Assembly (NCBI RefSeq): GCF_003937825.1
Contig: NZ_RSFW01000024.1
Span: 1 to 55,467 of the forward strand
DNA length: 55,467 nucleotides
Direction of reading: 5' to 3'
Source: Mesobacillus subterraneus
Lineage (GTDB): Bacteria > Bacillota > Bacilli > Bacillales > Cytobacillaceae
Below, piece after piece: positions 36,175 to 46,123 of this stretch. The number at the start of each line of letters is the position of its first letter. Position 1 is the first letter of the stretch. Made by a program: the position numbers and the translations under genes. Under the pieces are notes generated by a model that was not told the DNA's origin, searched no databases, and saw only the letters and a program-made list of their open reading frames with translations.

Positions 36175-37728
36175 TTATTGTGATTTACCGGCCCACTCTT
36201 CCACATTCCAGACCTTGGTCACCCAGTCTTCGTAAAAGTCAGGTTCGTGGCTGACAAGGACGATGGTGCCCTTATAAGCTTTCAGAGCACGTTTCAATTC
36301 GGCTTTTGCCGTAATGTCAAGGTGATTCGTCGGTTCGTCGAATAACAGCCAGTTGCTCTCGTGCATCAGCAGCTTGGTGAGACGTACTTTTGCCTGTTCA
36401 CCACCGCTCAGCTGATTAAGCGGGCGGGATATATGTTCATTTTTCAGGCCGCTTCGAGCTAGTGCAGCGCGGACCTGATGCTGATCAAGGTTCGGGAATT
36501 CGTTCCATACATCTTCAATCGGCGTGATGCTTCCTGCTTTTACTTCCTGCTCAAAGTATGAAGGGAAGAGGAAGTCACCACGCTCGATCTTGCCGCTTAG
36601 GGCTGGAATCTTGCCGAGCATCGTTTTCAACAAAGTCGATTTACCGACCCCATTCATTCCGACAATCGCGATCTTTTCACCGCGTTCGATCGTGATCGAC
36701 ATTTTTGGAAGCAGCGGGTGAGTATATCCAATTTCAAAATCCGTTCCTTCAAAAACATAACGGCTGCTTGCACGGGATTCCTTGAACTCGAAGGTCGGCT
36801 TGAGTGCTGTTTCCGGCCTGTCGATCCGCTCCATTCTATCCAGCTGTTTCTGACGGCTTTTTGCTCGTCCAGTAGTTGAATAGCGCGCCTTATTCTTTGC
36901 AATGAAGTCTTCTTGCTTCTTAATAAATTCCTGTTGCTTTTCGTAGGCGTTGATATGCTGGTTCTTGTTGATCTCCGCCAATTCAAGGAATTTTTCATAG
37001 GTGGCCGTATAACGTGTCAATTTAGAGAACTCCAATTGGAAAATGACATTGGAAACCTGATTCATAAACTCCGTATCGTGAGAAATCAGGATAAATGCAT
37101 AAGGATATTCCTTCAGGTATCTGCTCAGCCACTGAATATGCTCAACATCCAGGTAGTTTGTTGGCTCGTCCAGAAGGAGGACCTTGGGCTTTTCAAGCAA
37201 TAGCTTGGCAAGCAACACCTTCGTACGCTGTCCGCCGCTCAGTGCCGAAACATCGCGATCGATGCCAATTGCGTCTAACCCAAGACCGCGCGCTGCTTCT
37301 TCTACCTCGATATCCAGGGAATAAAAGCCGCCTGCATCAAGGGCATCCTGAATTTCTGCCATTTGCTCGAGCAGTACTTCAAGCTCTTCGGGAGTGGCTT
37401 CTGCCATTTTTCCTGTTACTTCATTTAGTTCTTCTTCTTTTTTAAAAAGAGGAAGGAAGGCATCTCGCAGGACATCACGAATGGTTTTCCCAGGCGTAAG
37501 AACTGTATGCTGATCCAAATATCCATACTCTACTCCCGATGTCCATTCAACCTTACCGGAATCATGGATCAGCTCGCCGGTAATGATATTCATTAATGTT
37601 GACTTTCCAACTCCGTTCGCGCCAACAAGGCCAACATGGTCCTCTGCAAGCAGGCGGAAGGAAACATCTTTAAAGAGGGTACGATCCCCAAAAGTGTGGC
37701 TCAAATTTTCTACATTCAATAAACTCAT
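36175..37728 (-). CDS. yfmM: ABC-F family ATPase (YfmM-like)
   Basis: The 517-residue protein has two ABC domains without membrane segments: first Walker A GANGVGKST, signature LSGGQRTKVLLAKLL, Walker B LLLDEPTNYLD; a helical linker rich in Lys/Gln (residues about 235-320); second Walker A GMNGVGKST, signature LSGGEQAKVRLTKLL, Walker B LLFDEPTNHLD. ABC-F proteins act on the ribosome to relieve stalling or protect from drugs. The start MSLLNVENLSHTFGDRTLF and length match what I recall of B. subtilis YfmM rather than YkpA or YfmR. GAGGAACG precedes the ATG. Monocistronic. Confidence 0.9.
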   Translation of the reverse strand: MSLLNVENLSHTFGDRTLFKDVSFRLLAEDHVGLVGANGVGKSTLMNIITGELIHDSGKVEWTSGVEYGYLDQHTVLTPGKTIRDVLRDAFLPLFKKEEELNEVTGKMAEATPEELEVLLEQMAEIQDALDAGGFYSLDIEVEEAARGLGLDAIGIDRDVSALSGGQRTKVLLAKLLLEKPKVLLLDEPTNYLDVEHIQWLSRYLKEYPYAFILISHDTEFMNQVSNVIFQLEFSKLTRYTATYEKFLELAEINKNQHINAYEKQQEFIKKQEDFIAKNKARYSTTGRAKSRQKQLDRMERIDRPETALKPTFEFKESRASSRYVFEGTDFEIGYTHPLLPKMSITIERGEKIAIVGMNGVGKSTLLKTMLGKIPALSGKIERGDFLFPSYFEQEVKAGSITPIEDVWNEFPNLDQHQVRAALARSGLKNEHISRPLNQLSGGEQAKVRLTKLLMHESNWLLFDEPTNHLDITAKAELKRALKAYKGTIVLVSHEPDFYEDWVTKVWNVEEWAGKSQ

Positions 37729-37966
37729 TTTACGTTCCTCGCTTCAAATCTATTTTAAACACATTGAAATCAATCACATTTCATAATCATACTAAAATCT
37801 CGATGTTTCGACTAGGTTTTTTCTTGACTGGATGATATGAAAATGGCGGACAGGAGCATATGGATATTTACCTATTTCGAATCCCGAAACAGTTACCATG
37901 GATACAGAAAGGAAAAAACAGTTTTAGGATAAATTTACTGAATTTACAAAATATACTTAATATTAA

Positions 37967-37996
37967 TTGATGATAGGTTTTCACCTCTGCTATAGT
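37967..37996 (+). promoter_or_regulatory. Promoter of the LVIVD-repeat gene
   Basis: TTGATG, 18-nt spacer, TATAGT with an extended -10 TGC immediately before it. Confidence 0.6.
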
Positions 37997-38027
37997 TTTA
38001 ACCAATACATAGTAGGAGGGTTTAAAA

Positions 38028-39431
38028 ATGAAGAAAAAGCGTTTGTTATCAAGTTTAGTACTTGCAGGTGCACTGACTGTCTCGACCATTCCTTTCAATG
38101 TCTTCGCACACGACGAACTCGGAGATGTCAATATTGAAAAGGGTGAGAGGGCAGGTTATAGCAATGTTGCCGTCCCTTTAATGGAAGGCAGCAAAAATCT
38201 TCAATTTTTACATGAAGCTGCCACTCCTGAGATGAACACAGTAAGGGCTGACGGAAAGCAAAACAGCTTTGCAGATGTCTATGCGCATAAAGGTTATGCC
38301 TACCTGGGAACCCACACAAGAAATGGCGGAAATGGCGGGGTTCGAGTATTCGATATGAAGGATCCGGCTAATCCTCAAGAGGTGGCCGTTTTCGCAAATA
38401 ACGATATTCCTGGAACCTGGCAGGAAAAAGTGATTGTAAAAAGCGTCAATACCCCATCATTCAAAGGGGATCTTGCGGTCGTAAGCGTCCAGCAGCTTGA
38501 CCGTAATAACTCCGATTCAAAAGGTGGTTTCCTGCTATATGACGTAACTAATCCAGCAAATCCAAAGAAGCTTGGATTCTATGAAGTCACAAAAAAGACC
38601 AGCGGAACACATGAACTCTATTTAACGATGCAGGGCAACCGTGCCATCGTCCTTGCCGCTAACCCGTACGCAGACTATTACAGCCACGGAGAAGAAAAGG
38701 ATTTCCAGGTGGTGGATGTCAGCGATCCATCGAACCCTCAAAAACTATGGGAATTCGATCCGCGCAGTCTTGAAGAGATTCCGGAAAATTTCAACGGATA
38801 CCACTGGAACTCACCAGATGGAAAGGTACGCCCAGTATTCAACCATAGCACAATGGTCGATGAGACAGGAAAGTATGCGTATGTCTCTATGTGGGACCTT
38901 GGCACTGTCATTTTTGATATCAGCAATCCGGAAAATCCTCAGTACCTTGGCCGCACTGAATACGCATCCAGTCAACAGGGATCTGCCCACTCAGCTGCAC
39001 TGGCAAAAGGCGGAACCGTCCTGATCGAGACAAGGGAAGTCTATGTACCGGTAAAAGAAGGTTTTGAGGAATCTTACGGCTATACGAGAATCTTTGACAT
39101 CAAGGATAAAACCAACCCTAAACTGCTAAGTGAGTTCAAGACTGACTTGGTCGATAACATTGAAAACGGCAACACCTTTGCCAACACAGTCCATGACCCT
39201 AAGGTGCATGGCAATACCCTGTACCTGTCTCATTATGCGGGCGGCGTCTATGCTGTTGATATCACCGATCCAGCCAACCCAGTACAAACCGGACAGTATA
39301 TACCGGAAAATTCAAATGTATGGGGAGTCTTTGTTGACCGAAATTATGTCCTGGCATCAGATATGGGCTCAGGTTTGAAGGTCCTTCTGAAAAACAACAG
39401 CAAAGGCCTCGCGAACCAGGGTGTAGAATAG
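38028..39431 (+). CDS. Secreted LVIVD-repeat beta-propeller protein
   Basis: The 467-residue protein has a signal peptide (residues 1-27, ending FNVFA-H) and at least six copies of the blade motif V-x-[VI]-x-D-[IV]-[ST]-[DN]-P-x-N-P, for example VRVFDMKDPANPQEVAVF and VYAVDITDPANPVQTGQY. These belong to the LVIVD family of extracellular or wall-exposed propellers, whose partners are unknown. RBS AGGAGGG; own promoter and terminator. Confidence 0.88.
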   Translation: MKKKRLLSSLVLAGALTVSTIPFNVFAHDELGDVNIEKGERAGYSNVAVPLMEGSKNLQFLHEAATPEMNTVRADGKQNSFADVYAHKGYAYLGTHTRNGGNGGVRVFDMKDPANPQEVAVFANNDIPGTWQEKVIVKSVNTPSFKGDLAVVSVQQLDRNNSDSKGGFLLYDVTNPANPKKLGFYEVTKKTSGTHELYLTMQGNRAIVLAANPYADYYSHGEEKDFQVVDVSDPSNPQKLWEFDPRSLEEIPENFNGYHWNSPDGKVRPVFNHSTMVDETGKYAYVSMWDLGTVIFDISNPENPQYLGRTEYASSQQGSAHSAALAKGGTVLIETREVYVPVKEGFEESYGYTRIFDIKDKTNPKLLSEFKTDLVDNIENGNTFANTVHDPKVHGNTLYLSHYAGGVYAVDITDPANPVQTGQYIPENSNVWGVFVDRNYVLASDMGSGLKVLLKNNSKGLANQGVE

Positions 39432-39439
39432 AAATTTGG

Positions 39440-39470
39440 AAAGCACGCAGAATGCGTGCTTTTCTGTTTT
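39440..39470 (+). terminator. Terminator of the LVIVD gene
   Basis: AAGCACGCA and TGCGTGCTT pair, followed by TTCTGTTTTTT. Confidence 0.8.
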
Positions 39471-39583
39471 TTCCGAAAACCATTGCGGTTTCCCAATCAA
39501 CCTATTTTCTGACTGTTGAGAATATGAAACCCTTCTATTATACTAAGAGGAAGATACTTACATATGATAGATTGGATGATAAA

Positions 39584-39826
39584 ATGAAGCACAATCGTTT
39601 TACCGTAGCCTCTGGAACATTCGTATCAGTTGCTGGACTTCTTTACCTCATAGGCTACCTTTTTAACATCGACATCTTGATTTTCCACCAAAAATACAAT
39701 GAGACACCTACAGGCTTCTATTCCGAATCCAGGTCACTTTTACCGGTGATTATAGGGCTGGGGACAGGGTACGTAGCAGAAAAGGTTTATTTGAGTAAAA
39801 ATGTCCAATACGAAAATAAAAATTGA
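39584..39826 (+). CDS. Small membrane protein, 80 residues, unrecognised
   Basis: Starting at 39584 (GGATGAT upstream) the protein reads MKHNRFTVASGTFVSVAGLL and has two hydrophobic helices, one near residues 8-27 and one near 55-70. The open frame continues upstream to 39452 but through the preceding terminator. No family was recognised. Confidence 0.55.
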   Translation: MKHNRFTVASGTFVSVAGLLYLIGYLFNIDILIFHQKYNETPTGFYSESRSLLPVIIGLGTGYVAEKVYLSKNVQYENKN

Positions 39827-39849
39827 CATCCTGTTTGTTTCTATTTATA

Positions 39850-40090
39850 ATCATCAAAAATAATACTGACGTTGATGAGGATCAGTAAAATGGAATAGCC
39901 ATTAACAGAGAAGGAACTCAAAGCTGAAAGGTTCCTATTGGCAGCCATTTGAACCTGCCTCTGAGTCCCGGATCGGATATTTTGAAGATCACGGCGGATC
40001 AATTCCGTTATCATGCAGAGTGTAAAGCATGCTTTATGAATTAGGGTGGTACCGCCAGGCCTTGGCCCCTTTTGGGATCAAGGCCTTTTT
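39850..40090 (+). ncRNA. T-box riboswitch leader of proS
   Basis: The T-box sequence AGGGTGGTACCGCC at 40043-40056 is exact, and the GATGAGGA element of stem I is at about 39874-39881. The rho-independent terminator AGGCCTTG / CAAGGCCT with T-run (40057-40090) competes with the antiterminator. A proline codon CCT at 39954-39956 (or 39958-39960) is a candidate specifier. It should allow proS transcription when tRNA-Pro is uncharged. Confidence 0.93.
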
Positions 40091-40120
40091 GTGTTTAAAA
40101 AACAGAATAGAGGTGTGGAA

Positions 40121-41551
40121 ATGGCAAAGGAATTTGTAAAAGAAATAACATCCATGGATGAAGATTTCGCCCAATGGTATACCGACGTAGTGACAAAAGC
40201 AGATTTAATCGATTATTCAAGCGTAAGAGGTTCGATGATTATCCGTCCGTACGGATACTCCCTATGGGAAAATATCAGAAATGAACTCGACAGCCGCATC
40301 AAGGAAACAGGGCACGAGAACGTCTATATGCCGCTTTTCATACCGGAAAGCTTGCTCCAAAAAGAGAAGGACCATATTGAAGGGTTTGCCCCTGAAGTAG
40401 CCTGGGTCACCCACGGAGGCTCTGAAGAACTGGCAGAGAGACTTGTTGTCAGGCCAACCTCAGAAGTTCTTTTCTGTGAGCATTATAAAAACATCATCCA
40501 TTCTTATCGCGATCTTCCTAAGCTATATAATCAGTGGGCAAATGTCGTGCGCTGGGAAAAGACCACCCGTCCATTCCTGAGGACACTGGAGTTCCTGTGG
40601 CAGGAGGGACACACATGCCATGCTACAGACGAAGAAGCACTTGAAGAAACGGTCAAGATGTTGAAGGTATATGCAGATGTTTGTGAAAACATCCTCGCTA
40701 TTCCTGTTGTCCAGGGACAAAAAACAGAGAAAGAAAAATTCGCAGGAGCAAAGCTAACCTATACCATCGAAAGTCTGATGCATGACGGCAAAGCCCTTCA
40801 GACTGGTACTTCGCATCATCTTGGCGATGGCTTCGCTAAAGCCTTTGGAATTCAGTACACCGATAAGGACGGACAACTCCAATATGTGCAGCAAACCTCC
40901 TGGGGATTCACCACCCGCGTCATTGGCGCGATGATCATGGTACACGGAGATGACAGAGGGCTCGTCATTCCTCCGAAAGCCGCACAAACACAGGTAATGA
41001 TCGTTCCGGTCGCACAGCACAAGGAAGGTGTGCTTGATTTTGCCTATGAGTTGAAAACCAAGTTATCGAATATCGCTCGCGTTGGCATCGACGCAAGTGA
41101 TAAAAAGCCTGGCTGGAAATTCAATGAATATGAAATGAAGGGTATACCAGTAAGACTTGAGGTAGGACCTAAAGATATCGAAAAAGGCCAGGTCGTCCTT
41201 GCCCGACGCGATACTGGAGAAAAAATCTTTGTACCGCTGGCAGATTTAGAAAGAAAACTTCCAGAATTGCTGGATGACATCCAGCACAGCCTTTACGAAA
41301 AAGCCAAAAACCATCGTGAAGCTAAAACCAGCATCGCTTTGAATCTTGAAGAATTCAAAACTATTCTCGAACATAAAACAGGTTTTATAAAAGCCATGTG
41401 GTGTGGCGACAGAGCATGCGAGGATCAGATTAAAGAAGAAACATCCGCCACCTCCAGATGCATTCCTTTCGAACAGGAAAAAGTAGGAGAGAAGTGCGTC
41501 TGCTGCGGAAAAGAAGTTGAGAAGATGGTCCTTTGGGCAAAAGCTTACTAA
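40121..41551 (+). CDS. proS: Prolyl-tRNA synthetase, archaeal/eukaryotic type
   Basis: The 476-residue enzyme charges tRNA-Pro. Motif 2 ([21 protein letters not shown]) and motif 3 ([13 protein letters not shown]) are visible; the C-terminal domain carries a zinc-site cysteine set (CGDRACEDQ and CVCCGKEVE) and ends in a Tyr (WAKAY), the marks of the short archaeal/eukaryotic ProRS. The bacterial-type enzyme with the inserted editing domain is about 565 residues and absent here; many Bacilli hold both. Start at 40121 follows GAGGTGTGG; the longer frame starts in the terminator of the T-box. Confidence 0.95.
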   Translation: MAKEFVKEITSMDEDFAQWYTDVVTKADLIDYSSVRGSMIIRPYGYSLWENIRNELDSRIKETGHENVYMPLFIPESLLQKEKDHIEGFAPEVAWVTHGGSEELAERLVVRPTSEVLFCEHYKNIIHSYRDLPKLYNQWANVVRWEKTTRPFLRTLEFLWQEGHTCHATDEEALEETVKMLKVYADVCENILAIPVVQGQKTEKEKFAGAKLTYTIESLMHDGKALQTGTSHHLGDGFAKAFGIQYTDKDGQLQYVQQTSWGFTTRVIGAMIMVHGDDRGLVIPPKAAQTQVMIVPVAQHKEGVLDFAYELKTKLSNIARVGIDASDKKPGWKFNEYEMKGIPVRLEVGPKDIEKGQVVLARRDTGEKIFVPLADLERKLPELLDDIQHSLYEKAKNHREAKTSIALNLEEFKTILEHKTGFIKAMWCGDRACEDQIKEETSATSRCIPFEQEKVGEKCVCCGKEVEKMVLWAKAY

Positions 41552-41560
41552 CAAACACAG

Positions 41561-41600
41561 GCTATCTCGAAAGGTACCCTTTTGAGATAGCTTTTTTTAT
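41561..41600 (+). terminator. Terminator of proS
   Basis: GGCTATCTCGAAAGG pairs imperfectly with CTTTTGAGATAGCT around TACC, followed by TTTTTTT. Confidence 0.85.
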
Positions 41601-41652
41601 TGAAAAGATTACAGCAGAAAGACCTTTTTCCGGAAGAACAATGAGATAAACC

Positions 41653-41775
41653 TTCTATTGGATACACTAAAAGCCATGTTCAGGAAAATATAAACCATTA
41701 TAGGCCCTATTGGGTTCCCTAATAGTCCACATAAAGAAAAATGCGAGCACTTATAAGCCCTATTGGTTACCTGTC
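41653..41775. repeat. Degenerate 53-bp intergenic repeat
   Basis: TTATAGGCCCTATTGGGTTCC at about 41698-41718 recurs as TTATAAGCCCTATTGGTTACC at 41751-41771. A weaker relative (CTTCTATTGGATACAC) lies near 41652. No gene in this 354-nt gap between proS and the AbrB-like gene. Confidence 0.55.
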
Positions 41776-41824
41776 AAATACAACGAAATCTACACAATTA
41801 AAATGTAAAATCATTCCTGGTTTT

Positions 41825-41832
41825 GCTATAAT
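41825..41832 (+). promoter_or_regulatory. Extended -10 promoter of the AbrB-like gene
   Basis: TGC-TATAAT-type element: TG at 41824-41825 and TATAAT at 41827-41832. The -35 region (TGTAAA) is weak, as is common with extended -10 promoters. Confidence 0.5.
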
Positions 41833-41905
41833 TGTATTGGGCTAGAATCCATTCTGAGAACAGTCATCCAAAATCCCATTTCATTCTATAGGGGAGGATG
41901 CAAAT

Positions 41906-42187
41906 ATGAAGGCGACAGGAATTGTCAGAAAGACCGATCAGTTGGGCAGGGTGGTAATCCCGATGGAGCTGAGGAAAAAGCTGAGCATTGGAGAAAATGA
42001 TCCGCTTGAGATCTTTGTTGATGAGGATATGATCATCCTGAAGAAGTACCAGCCTGACCTGACTTGCCTTATTACCGGGACGATCAGCAACGATAATATG
42101 TCAATTGCTGATGGAAAAATCATTTTAAGCAGGGAAGGCGCAGAGCAGCTGATCAAAGAATTGCAAAGCTATCTAGCAACCAACTAG
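41906..42187 (+). CDS. abrB: AbrB-family transition-state regulator
   Basis: The 93-residue protein matches AbrB and Abh along its length: the swapped-hairpin DNA-binding N-terminus MKATGIVRKTDQLGRVVIPMELRKKL with the conserved Arg residues, and a C-terminal multimerisation domain containing the Cys of DLTCLITG. B. subtilis has two close paralogues, AbrB and Abh, and from sequence alone I cannot tell which this is. RBS GGGGAGG. It likely binds A+T-rich promoters in growth and represses stationary-phase genes. Confidence 0.88.
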   Translation: MKATGIVRKTDQLGRVVIPMELRKKLSIGENDPLEIFVDEDMIILKKYQPDLTCLITGTISNDNMSIADGKIILSREGAEQLIKELQSYLATN

Positions 42188-42200
42188 AATACTCAAATTA

Positions 42201-42228
42201 AGCAGTCCTCAGCTGAGGACTGCTTTTT
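42201..42228. terminator. Terminator between convergent abrB-like and arcA genes
   Basis: AGCAGTCCTC-AGCT-GAGGACTGCT palindrome followed by TTTTTC on the + strand. Confidence 0.9.
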
Positions 42229-42233
42229 CTCAT

Positions 42234-43466
42234 TTATAGGTCTTTGCGGTAAATCGGCATGCTCATGCAGCGCGGACCGCCGCGTCCTCTGGAAAGTTCA
42301 GAGCTCGGAATTTCGATTACTTCCACGCCGTTTTTCCGCAGCAAGTCATTGGATACATAGTTGCGGTCATACGTTACCACCACTCCTGGAGCAATCGCCA
42401 ATGTATTGGACCCGTCATTCCATTGCTCACGAGCAGCAGCAATTTCGTGGCCGCCGCCGCATGGGATTAAAACAAGCTCCTGTAAGTTAAGAACTTCCTT
42501 TAATGTTTCGGTCAAGTTCGAGCGCTCGGATATTTGGAGCCGATCCGGGTCATTGCCTTTTTCAAGAATATATATTTTCATCTTGCCATTTGGTCCTTCG
42601 ATTCCATGATGAATCGTGAACTTCTCATGGTCAACCATTGTAAAAACGGTATCCAGATGCATGTAAGCTCTGAGTTTAGGGATTTCGACAGCTACTACTT
42701 TTTTTATAATGTCATTGCGGGAGAAGATACGCTTGGCCAGTTTTTCAATCGCCTGGGCTGATGTTCTGGCACTTACCCCAATAGCAATAACTTCTGGACT
42801 GAGGACAAGCTCGTCGCCGCCTTCCAATGGATAGTACTCATCGCGATCATACCAATGGGGAATATCATGTCTTGCGAATCTGGGATGGTGATTCATGATA
42901 AAGTCCATGAAGAGCGATTCACGTTTCCTTGCACCTTCGCACATTTTATTAAGGGAGACTCCATCTCCGATCACGGCTGCGGGATCTCTAGTAAAATACA
43001 GGTTTGGCATTGGGTCAAGGAAGAATGGATAATAATCATCCAGGAGCTCATGCAAATGAACCTTTTTCTCTGGTTCAATTTCAGATTTAAGGACACCTGA
43101 CATTACTTTGCGGATCATTTCATCTGTTGAGAAAGAATGGAGGTACTCTTCAACCGTATCCCTTGATCCATTCAGATTGCGTTTGCTTTCATTTAATACT
43201 TGATCGATAAACCTGGTGCGCAGCTCATCTGAACTCAAAGCTTCTTCCATCAGTTTTTCCAGATAAAGCACTTCGACGCCACGGTTCCTAAGGACCTCGG
43301 CAAAATAATCATGCTCACGCTGCACAGCCGGCAGGTAAGGGATATCATCAAATAGAAGCCGTTCCAGATATTTAGGTGTCAGGTTCTCGACCTCCTTGCC
43401 CGGCCTGTGGAGCACAACTGTTTTCAGTTCACCGATTTCCGACGTGACATTCAATGGATATTTCAT
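42234..43466 (-). CDS. arcA: Arginine deiminase
   Basis: The 410-residue enzyme converts arginine to citrulline and ammonia. Characteristic segments: [14 protein letters not shown] at the N-terminus, [26 protein letters not shown] (catalytic His) and the C-terminal nucleophile Cys400 in [17 protein letters not shown] precedes the ATG. The usual partners of the deiminase pathway (ornithine carbamoyltransferase, carbamate kinase, arginine-ornithine antiporter, ArcR) are not adjacent, so it is a solitary gene here. Confidence 0.95.
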   Translation of the reverse strand: MKYPLNVTSEIGELKTVVLHRPGKEVENLTPKYLERLLFDDIPYLPAVQREHDYFAEVLRNRGVEVLYLEKLMEEALSSDELRTRFIDQVLNESKRNLNGSRDTVEEYLHSFSTDEMIRKVMSGVLKSEIEPEKKVHLHELLDDYYPFFLDPMPNLYFTRDPAAVIGDGVSLNKMCEGARKRESLFMDFIMNHHPRFARHDIPHWYDRDEYYPLEGGDELVLSPEVIAIGVSARTSAQAIEKLAKRIFSRNDIIKKVVAVEIPKLRAYMHLDTVFTMVDHEKFTIHHGIEGPNGKMKIYILEKGNDPDRLQISERSNLTETLKEVLNLQELVLIPCGGGHEIAAAREQWNDGSNTLAIAPGVVVTYDRNYVSNDLLRKNGVEVIEIPSSELSRGRGGPRCMSMPIYRKDL

Positions 43467-43848
43467 ATAGGCAGCCTCCCGTTTCAGTCTCTGTTTCTTT
43501 GAATTAGGAGGGAGTGATCATTATGTAAAACTTCGAAATTCACTTCCCCCGCCAAGCCTGCTTGCCGGCAGACTGGCTCCCTTTTCTATACCCTATAAAA
43601 GTCAACCAAACCTGTTTTCTTGAAATATAGATATTTTCCGACCAATTTTTCTGCAAATAGGGGAAACTATACACGCAAAAAAGTAAGCGTTTTCTGTCCT
43701 TCATAGGTGTACAAAAAAAAGAAATATGGTAAAGTATTATTTATGAACGTTGAGTTATAACCGAACAAGGATGAAAATTGTCCTCTCAGAAAAGACAGTT
43801 GTATCCATTATAATGACATGCCTGAAAACGGCAGAAAGGGGATTTTCG
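43467..43848. other. Divergent intergenic region arcA/kbl
   Basis: This 382-nt region is A+T-rich with no supported gene. It has a possible kbl promoter (TGTACA, 16-nt spacer, TAAAGT at about 43710-43737) and a weak GC-rich dyad around 43550-43580 (GCCAAGCCTG with CAGACTGGC). The open frame leading into kbl from 43750 lacks a start context. Confidence 0.4.
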
Positions 43849-45039
43849 ATGTCTAGCAAAGTATTGGATCAATTTTTAAATGAGAACCTCGAAGACTTAA
43901 AAGGGAAGGGTTTATATAATGTAATCGACCCGCTAGAAAGCCCAAATGGACCAGTCATTACAATCAATGGCAAGGAAATGGTCAATCTTTCTTCCAACAA
44001 CTACCTGGGGCTTGCTACTGATGAAAGATTAAAGCAAGCTGCTGATGAAGCCATCGCTAAATTCGGTGTAGGAGCAGGGGCTGTACGTACTATTAACGGT
44101 ACACTCAAGCTGCACCTTGAGCTTGAAGAAAAGCTGGCAAAATTCAAGAAGACGGAGGCGGCAATTGCCTACCAATCAGGCTTCATGTGCAATATGGCCG
44201 CCATTTCAGCTGTAATGGATAAAAACGATGCGATCCTGTCAGATGAATTAAACCATGCTTCCATCATCGATGGCTGCCGCCTTTCACGCGCCAAGATCAT
44301 TCGTTTCAATCATTCAGATATGGAAGACCTGAGAGCGAAAGCAAAGGAAGCGAAGGAATCCGGTCAGTACAATAAAATCATGGTGATTACAGACGGTGTC
44401 TTCTCAATGGACGGAGACATTGCAAAGCTGCCTGAAATCGTCGAAATCGCCGAGGAGTTCGACCTGATTACATACGTGGACGATGCTCATGGCTCAGGCG
44501 TACTCGGTGAGGGAGCAGGTACTGTCAAGCACTTCGGATTATCTGATAAGGTCGATTTTCAAATCGGGACATTATCGAAAGCAATTGGAGTAGTAGGAGG
44601 ATATGTAGCTGGAAAGCAAAGCCTGATAGACTGGCTGAAGGTAAGAAGCCGTCCGTTCCTATTTTCTACTTCTCTCACTCCTGCAGATGTTGCAGCAAGT
44701 ATTAAAGCTATTGAAATTCTCTCTGACAGCACTGAACTCAACCAGCGCCTGTGGGAAAATGCTAACTACTTGAAAGATGGATTGGAAAAGCTTGGCTTTG
44801 ACATTGGTCATTCTGAAACGCCAATCACTCCATGTATCATTGGTGATGAAGTAAAGACCCAGGAATTCAGCAAGCGCCTATATGAAGAAGGCGTATACGC
44901 TAAGTCAATCGTATTCCCAACAGTGCCGCGCGGAACAGGCCGTGTCAGGAATATGCCTTCCGCTGCCCATACGAAAGAAATGCTCGACAAAGCTTTATCT
45001 ATTTATGAAAAAGCGGGCAAAGAATTAGGGATTATTTAA
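43849..45039 (+). CDS. kbl: Glycine C-acetyltransferase (2-amino-3-ketobutyrate CoA ligase)
   Basis: The 396-residue fold-type I PLP enzyme cleaves 2-amino-3-ketobutyrate with CoA into glycine and acetyl-CoA, the second step of threonine degradation. The PLP Lys lies in [13 protein letters not shown], with DDAHGSG and the glycine-rich [20 protein letters not shown]-terminal segment. The ATG at 43849 is preceded by AAAGGGGA; the frame upstream to 43750 is not used. A hairpin terminator sits between it and tdh. Confidence 0.95.
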   Translation: MSSKVLDQFLNENLEDLKGKGLYNVIDPLESPNGPVITINGKEMVNLSSNNYLGLATDERLKQAADEAIAKFGVGAGAVRTINGTLKLHLELEEKLAKFKKTEAAIAYQSGFMCNMAAISAVMDKNDAILSDELNHASIIDGCRLSRAKIIRFNHSDMEDLRAKAKEAKESGQYNKIMVITDGVFSMDGDIAKLPEIVEIAEEFDLITYVDDAHGSGVLGEGAGTVKHFGLSDKVDFQIGTLSKAIGVVGGYVAGKQSLIDWLKVRSRPFLFSTSLTPADVAASIKAIEILSDSTELNQRLWENANYLKDGLEKLGFDIGHSETPITPCIIGDEVKTQEFSKRLYEEGVYAKSIVFPTVPRGTGRVRNMPSAAHTKEMLDKALSIYEKAGKELGII

Positions 45040-45074
45040 TCCAGTTTTCGCTTAAGAGCTTTATTTAAAAACAA

Positions 45075-45112
45075 GAAGGTGCCGGTTTGTAACCCAGTCC
45101 GGCACCCTTTTT
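45075..45112 (+). terminator. Terminator-like hairpin between kbl and tdh
   Basis: AGGTGCCGG pairs with CCGGCACCCT followed by T-run. It may lower tdh relative to kbl or be read through. Confidence 0.75.
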
Positions 45113-45137
45113 AAGGATCAAGCAGGAGGAATACATA

Positions 45138-46082
45138 ATGAAGAAAATTTTGATTACTGGCGCACTCGGCCAGATCGGCTCAGAATTGACAGTTAAACTT
45201 CGTGAAATGTACGGCCAGGATAATGTCATCGCAACAGACATCAGGAAGACGGATACAGAAGCTGCCAACAACGGTCCTTTTGAGCTTCTTGATGTTATGG
45301 ATGCAAATAAAATGATGGAGCTTTCGAAAAAATACAATGTCGATACGATCATGCACATGGCTGCATTGCTGTCTGCCACAGCTGAATCCAAGCCTGTGTT
45401 TGCCTGGAACCTGAATATGGGCGGTTTAATGAATGCGCTGGAAACAGCAAGAGAGTTGAACCTGCAATTCTTCACACCGAGTTCTATTGGAGCATTTGGT
45501 CCAAACACTCCTAAGGACAATACACCACAGGATACAATCCAGCGCCCGACAACGATGTATGGCGTCAACAAAGTTGCTGGCGAGATGCTAGCCGACTACT
45601 ACTACCACCGTTTTGGTGTTGACACAAGAGGAGTCAGATTTCCTGGCTTGATTTCCTATGTTACACCTCCAGGCGGCGGAACGACGGATTACGCAGTTGA
45701 AATCTATTACGAAGCAATCAAGAATGGGAAATATACTTCATACATTGATAAGGGCACATACATGGACATGATGTATATGCCTGATGCACTTGATGCGATC
45801 GTCAACCTGATGGAAGCAGATCCGTCAAAGCTGATCCACCGCAATGCATTCAATGTCACAGCAATGAGCTTTGATCCGGAGGAGCTTGCTGCAGAAATCA
45901 AAAAGCATATCCCTGGTTTTGAAATCGCTTATGATGTGGATCCTGTCCGGCAGGCAATCGCGGACAGCTGGCCAAATTCAATTGATACATCAGTTGCAGC
46001 TGAAGAGTGGGGTTTTAAGGCTAACTATGATCTTTCAAGCATGACAGTGGATATGCTTGAGAAGTTAAAAGCAAAACTGTAA
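45138..46082 (+). CDS. tdh: L-threonine 3-dehydrogenase, NAD-dependent epimerase (short-chain) type
   Basis: The 314-residue extended SDR protein oxidises L-threonine to 2-amino-3-ketobutyrate. The NAD site [13 protein letters not shown] is at the N-terminus, the catalytic YxxxK is in [10 protein letters not shown], and the segment [20 protein letters not shown] is characteristic of the epimerase-like threonine dehydrogenases rather than the zinc-dependent Tdh of E. coli. RBS AGGAGG. With kbl it forms a full threonine-to-glycine pathway. Confidence 0.94.
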   Translation: MKKILITGALGQIGSELTVKLREMYGQDNVIATDIRKTDTEAANNGPFELLDVMDANKMMELSKKYNVDTIMHMAALLSATAESKPVFAWNLNMGGLMNALETARELNLQFFTPSSIGAFGPNTPKDNTPQDTIQRPTTMYGVNKVAGEMLADYYYHRFGVDTRGVRFPGLISYVTPPGGGTTDYAVEIYYEAIKNGKYTSYIDKGTYMDMMYMPDALDAIVNLMEADPSKLIHRNAFNVTAMSFDPEELAAEIKKHIPGFEIAYDVDPVRQAIADSWPNSIDTSVAAEEWGFKANYDLSSMTVDMLEKLKAKL

Positions 46083-46086
46083 ACAT

Positions 46087-46123
46087 GTAAAAAGGTGAAA
46101 TCATCATGATTTCACCTTTTTAC
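46087..46123. terminator. Bidirectional terminator between tdh and selD
   Basis: GTAAAAAGGTGAAATCA and TGATTTCACCTTTTTAC pair almost perfectly. The right arm covers the 3' end of selD, including its stop codon region. Confidence 0.9.

Noticed and set aside
40046-40120. Upstream extension of proS
   Set aside because: This stretch is the T-box antiterminator/terminator, not coding.
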